From: QHXW01 sp963752965
Lineage (GTDB): Bacteria; Acidobacteriota; Terriglobia; Bryobacterales; Bryobacteraceae
NCBI GenBank assembly: GCA_963752965.1
Contig: CAVWAJ010000010.1
Coordinates: forward strand, 372,001-436,000
Direction of reading: 5' to 3'
Length of the DNA stretch: 64,000 bases
Shown here piece by piece: positions 63,838 to 64,000 of the stretch. The notes under the pieces are model-generated. The model saw only the letters and a program-made list of their open reading frames with translations, was not told the origin of the DNA and did no database searches. Positions within the stretch are counted from its first letter, which is position 1. Each line of letters begins with the position of its first letter. The position numbers and the translations under genes are program-made.

Positions 63838-64000
63838 TCAACGCGTTTGGTAGCCGATGCGGCTCGCCCACCGCCGGGATGGCGATTCCACCAGACGGTG
63901 CAGCAGACCGGCGACCGCGATCGCAAGCGCCACCGCAAAGAACGGCAGAACCCACTTTAACAGAGAAAAACTGTGCGCCCACCTAAGTGCCAGGCCAAAC
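63838..64000 (-). CDS. Acyltransferase family 3 (OafA/YrhL-like), C-terminal end only
   Basis: Only about 53 codons at the window edge, read right to left and ending with TGA at 63838-63840. A last membrane helix (LPFFAVALAIAVAGLLHRLVE) followed by SPSRRWASRI resembles the end of acyltransferase_3 membrane proteins (usual HxLVExP close). The rest lies outside the window. The glycosyltransferase start is only ten bases downstream. Confidence 0.55.
   Translation of the reverse strand, partial: FGLALRWAHSFSLLKWVLPFFAVALAIAVAGLLHRLVESPSRRWASRIGYQTR

Overview
The window looks like a chromosomal segment of a GC-rich acidobacterium, most like the Bryobacterales / Candidatus Solibacter group. This rests on gene families I recognise: an acidobacterial duplicated orphan permease (ADOP, cut at the left edge), a VWFA-related protein of the acidobacterial type, many small secreted proteins, and high-GC codon use. 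I could not run searches, so the taxon is an inference. I see no tRNA, rRNA, CRISPR array, insertion sequence or phage gene.

Layout. 1-9.2 kb: ADOP permease, secreted proteins, a catalase-like protein, an FAD oxidoreductase, a peroxiredoxin whose peroxidatic cysteine codon is UGA (probable selenoprotein with a SECIS-like hairpin), and a PLP decarboxylase-TPR-ATP-grasp fusion. 9.3-19.4 kb: an HDOD protein, DAHP synthase behind an aromatic-rich leader peptide and attenuator, malate synthase, a zinc-ribbon protein, an M28 peptidase, a ferritin-like protein and an NfrB-like glycosyltransferase with a frameshift. 19.4-26 kb: a Gld-type ABC export operon (ATPase, permease, GldG, DUF4340), then pncB and a nicotinamidase. 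26-31 kb: rpsA behind a near-consensus promoter, HU/IHF, a HIT protein, secreted proteins. 31-41.6 kb: SDR, esterase, VWFA protein, rpoD-dnaG, a DUF2461-type protein, murB and an ankyrin protein.

41.7-45.3 kb holds three tandem copies of a secreted protein gene at about 1.27 kb spacing. The gaps before copies 2 and 3 keep decayed pieces of the 3' end of the upstream ankyrin gene, so the duplicated unit included that end. 45.4-54.3 kb: a NarL-type two-component pair, two Tat-exported TIM-barrel proteins, SppA, a soluble PRC/MgtE_N/CBS protein next to a divergent Nramp transporter, and a frataxin. 54.3-58.8 kb: permease, glutamine-synthetase-like ligase and iron alcohol dehydrogenase, resembling an amine-using pathway. 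58.9-64 kb: a very large secreted protein, a GT4 glycosyltransferase and the end of an acyltransferase.

Strongest observations: the UGA-containing peroxiredoxin, the complete attenuator in front of DAHP synthase, the three-module fusion enzyme, and the duplication history recorded between the tandem secreted genes.
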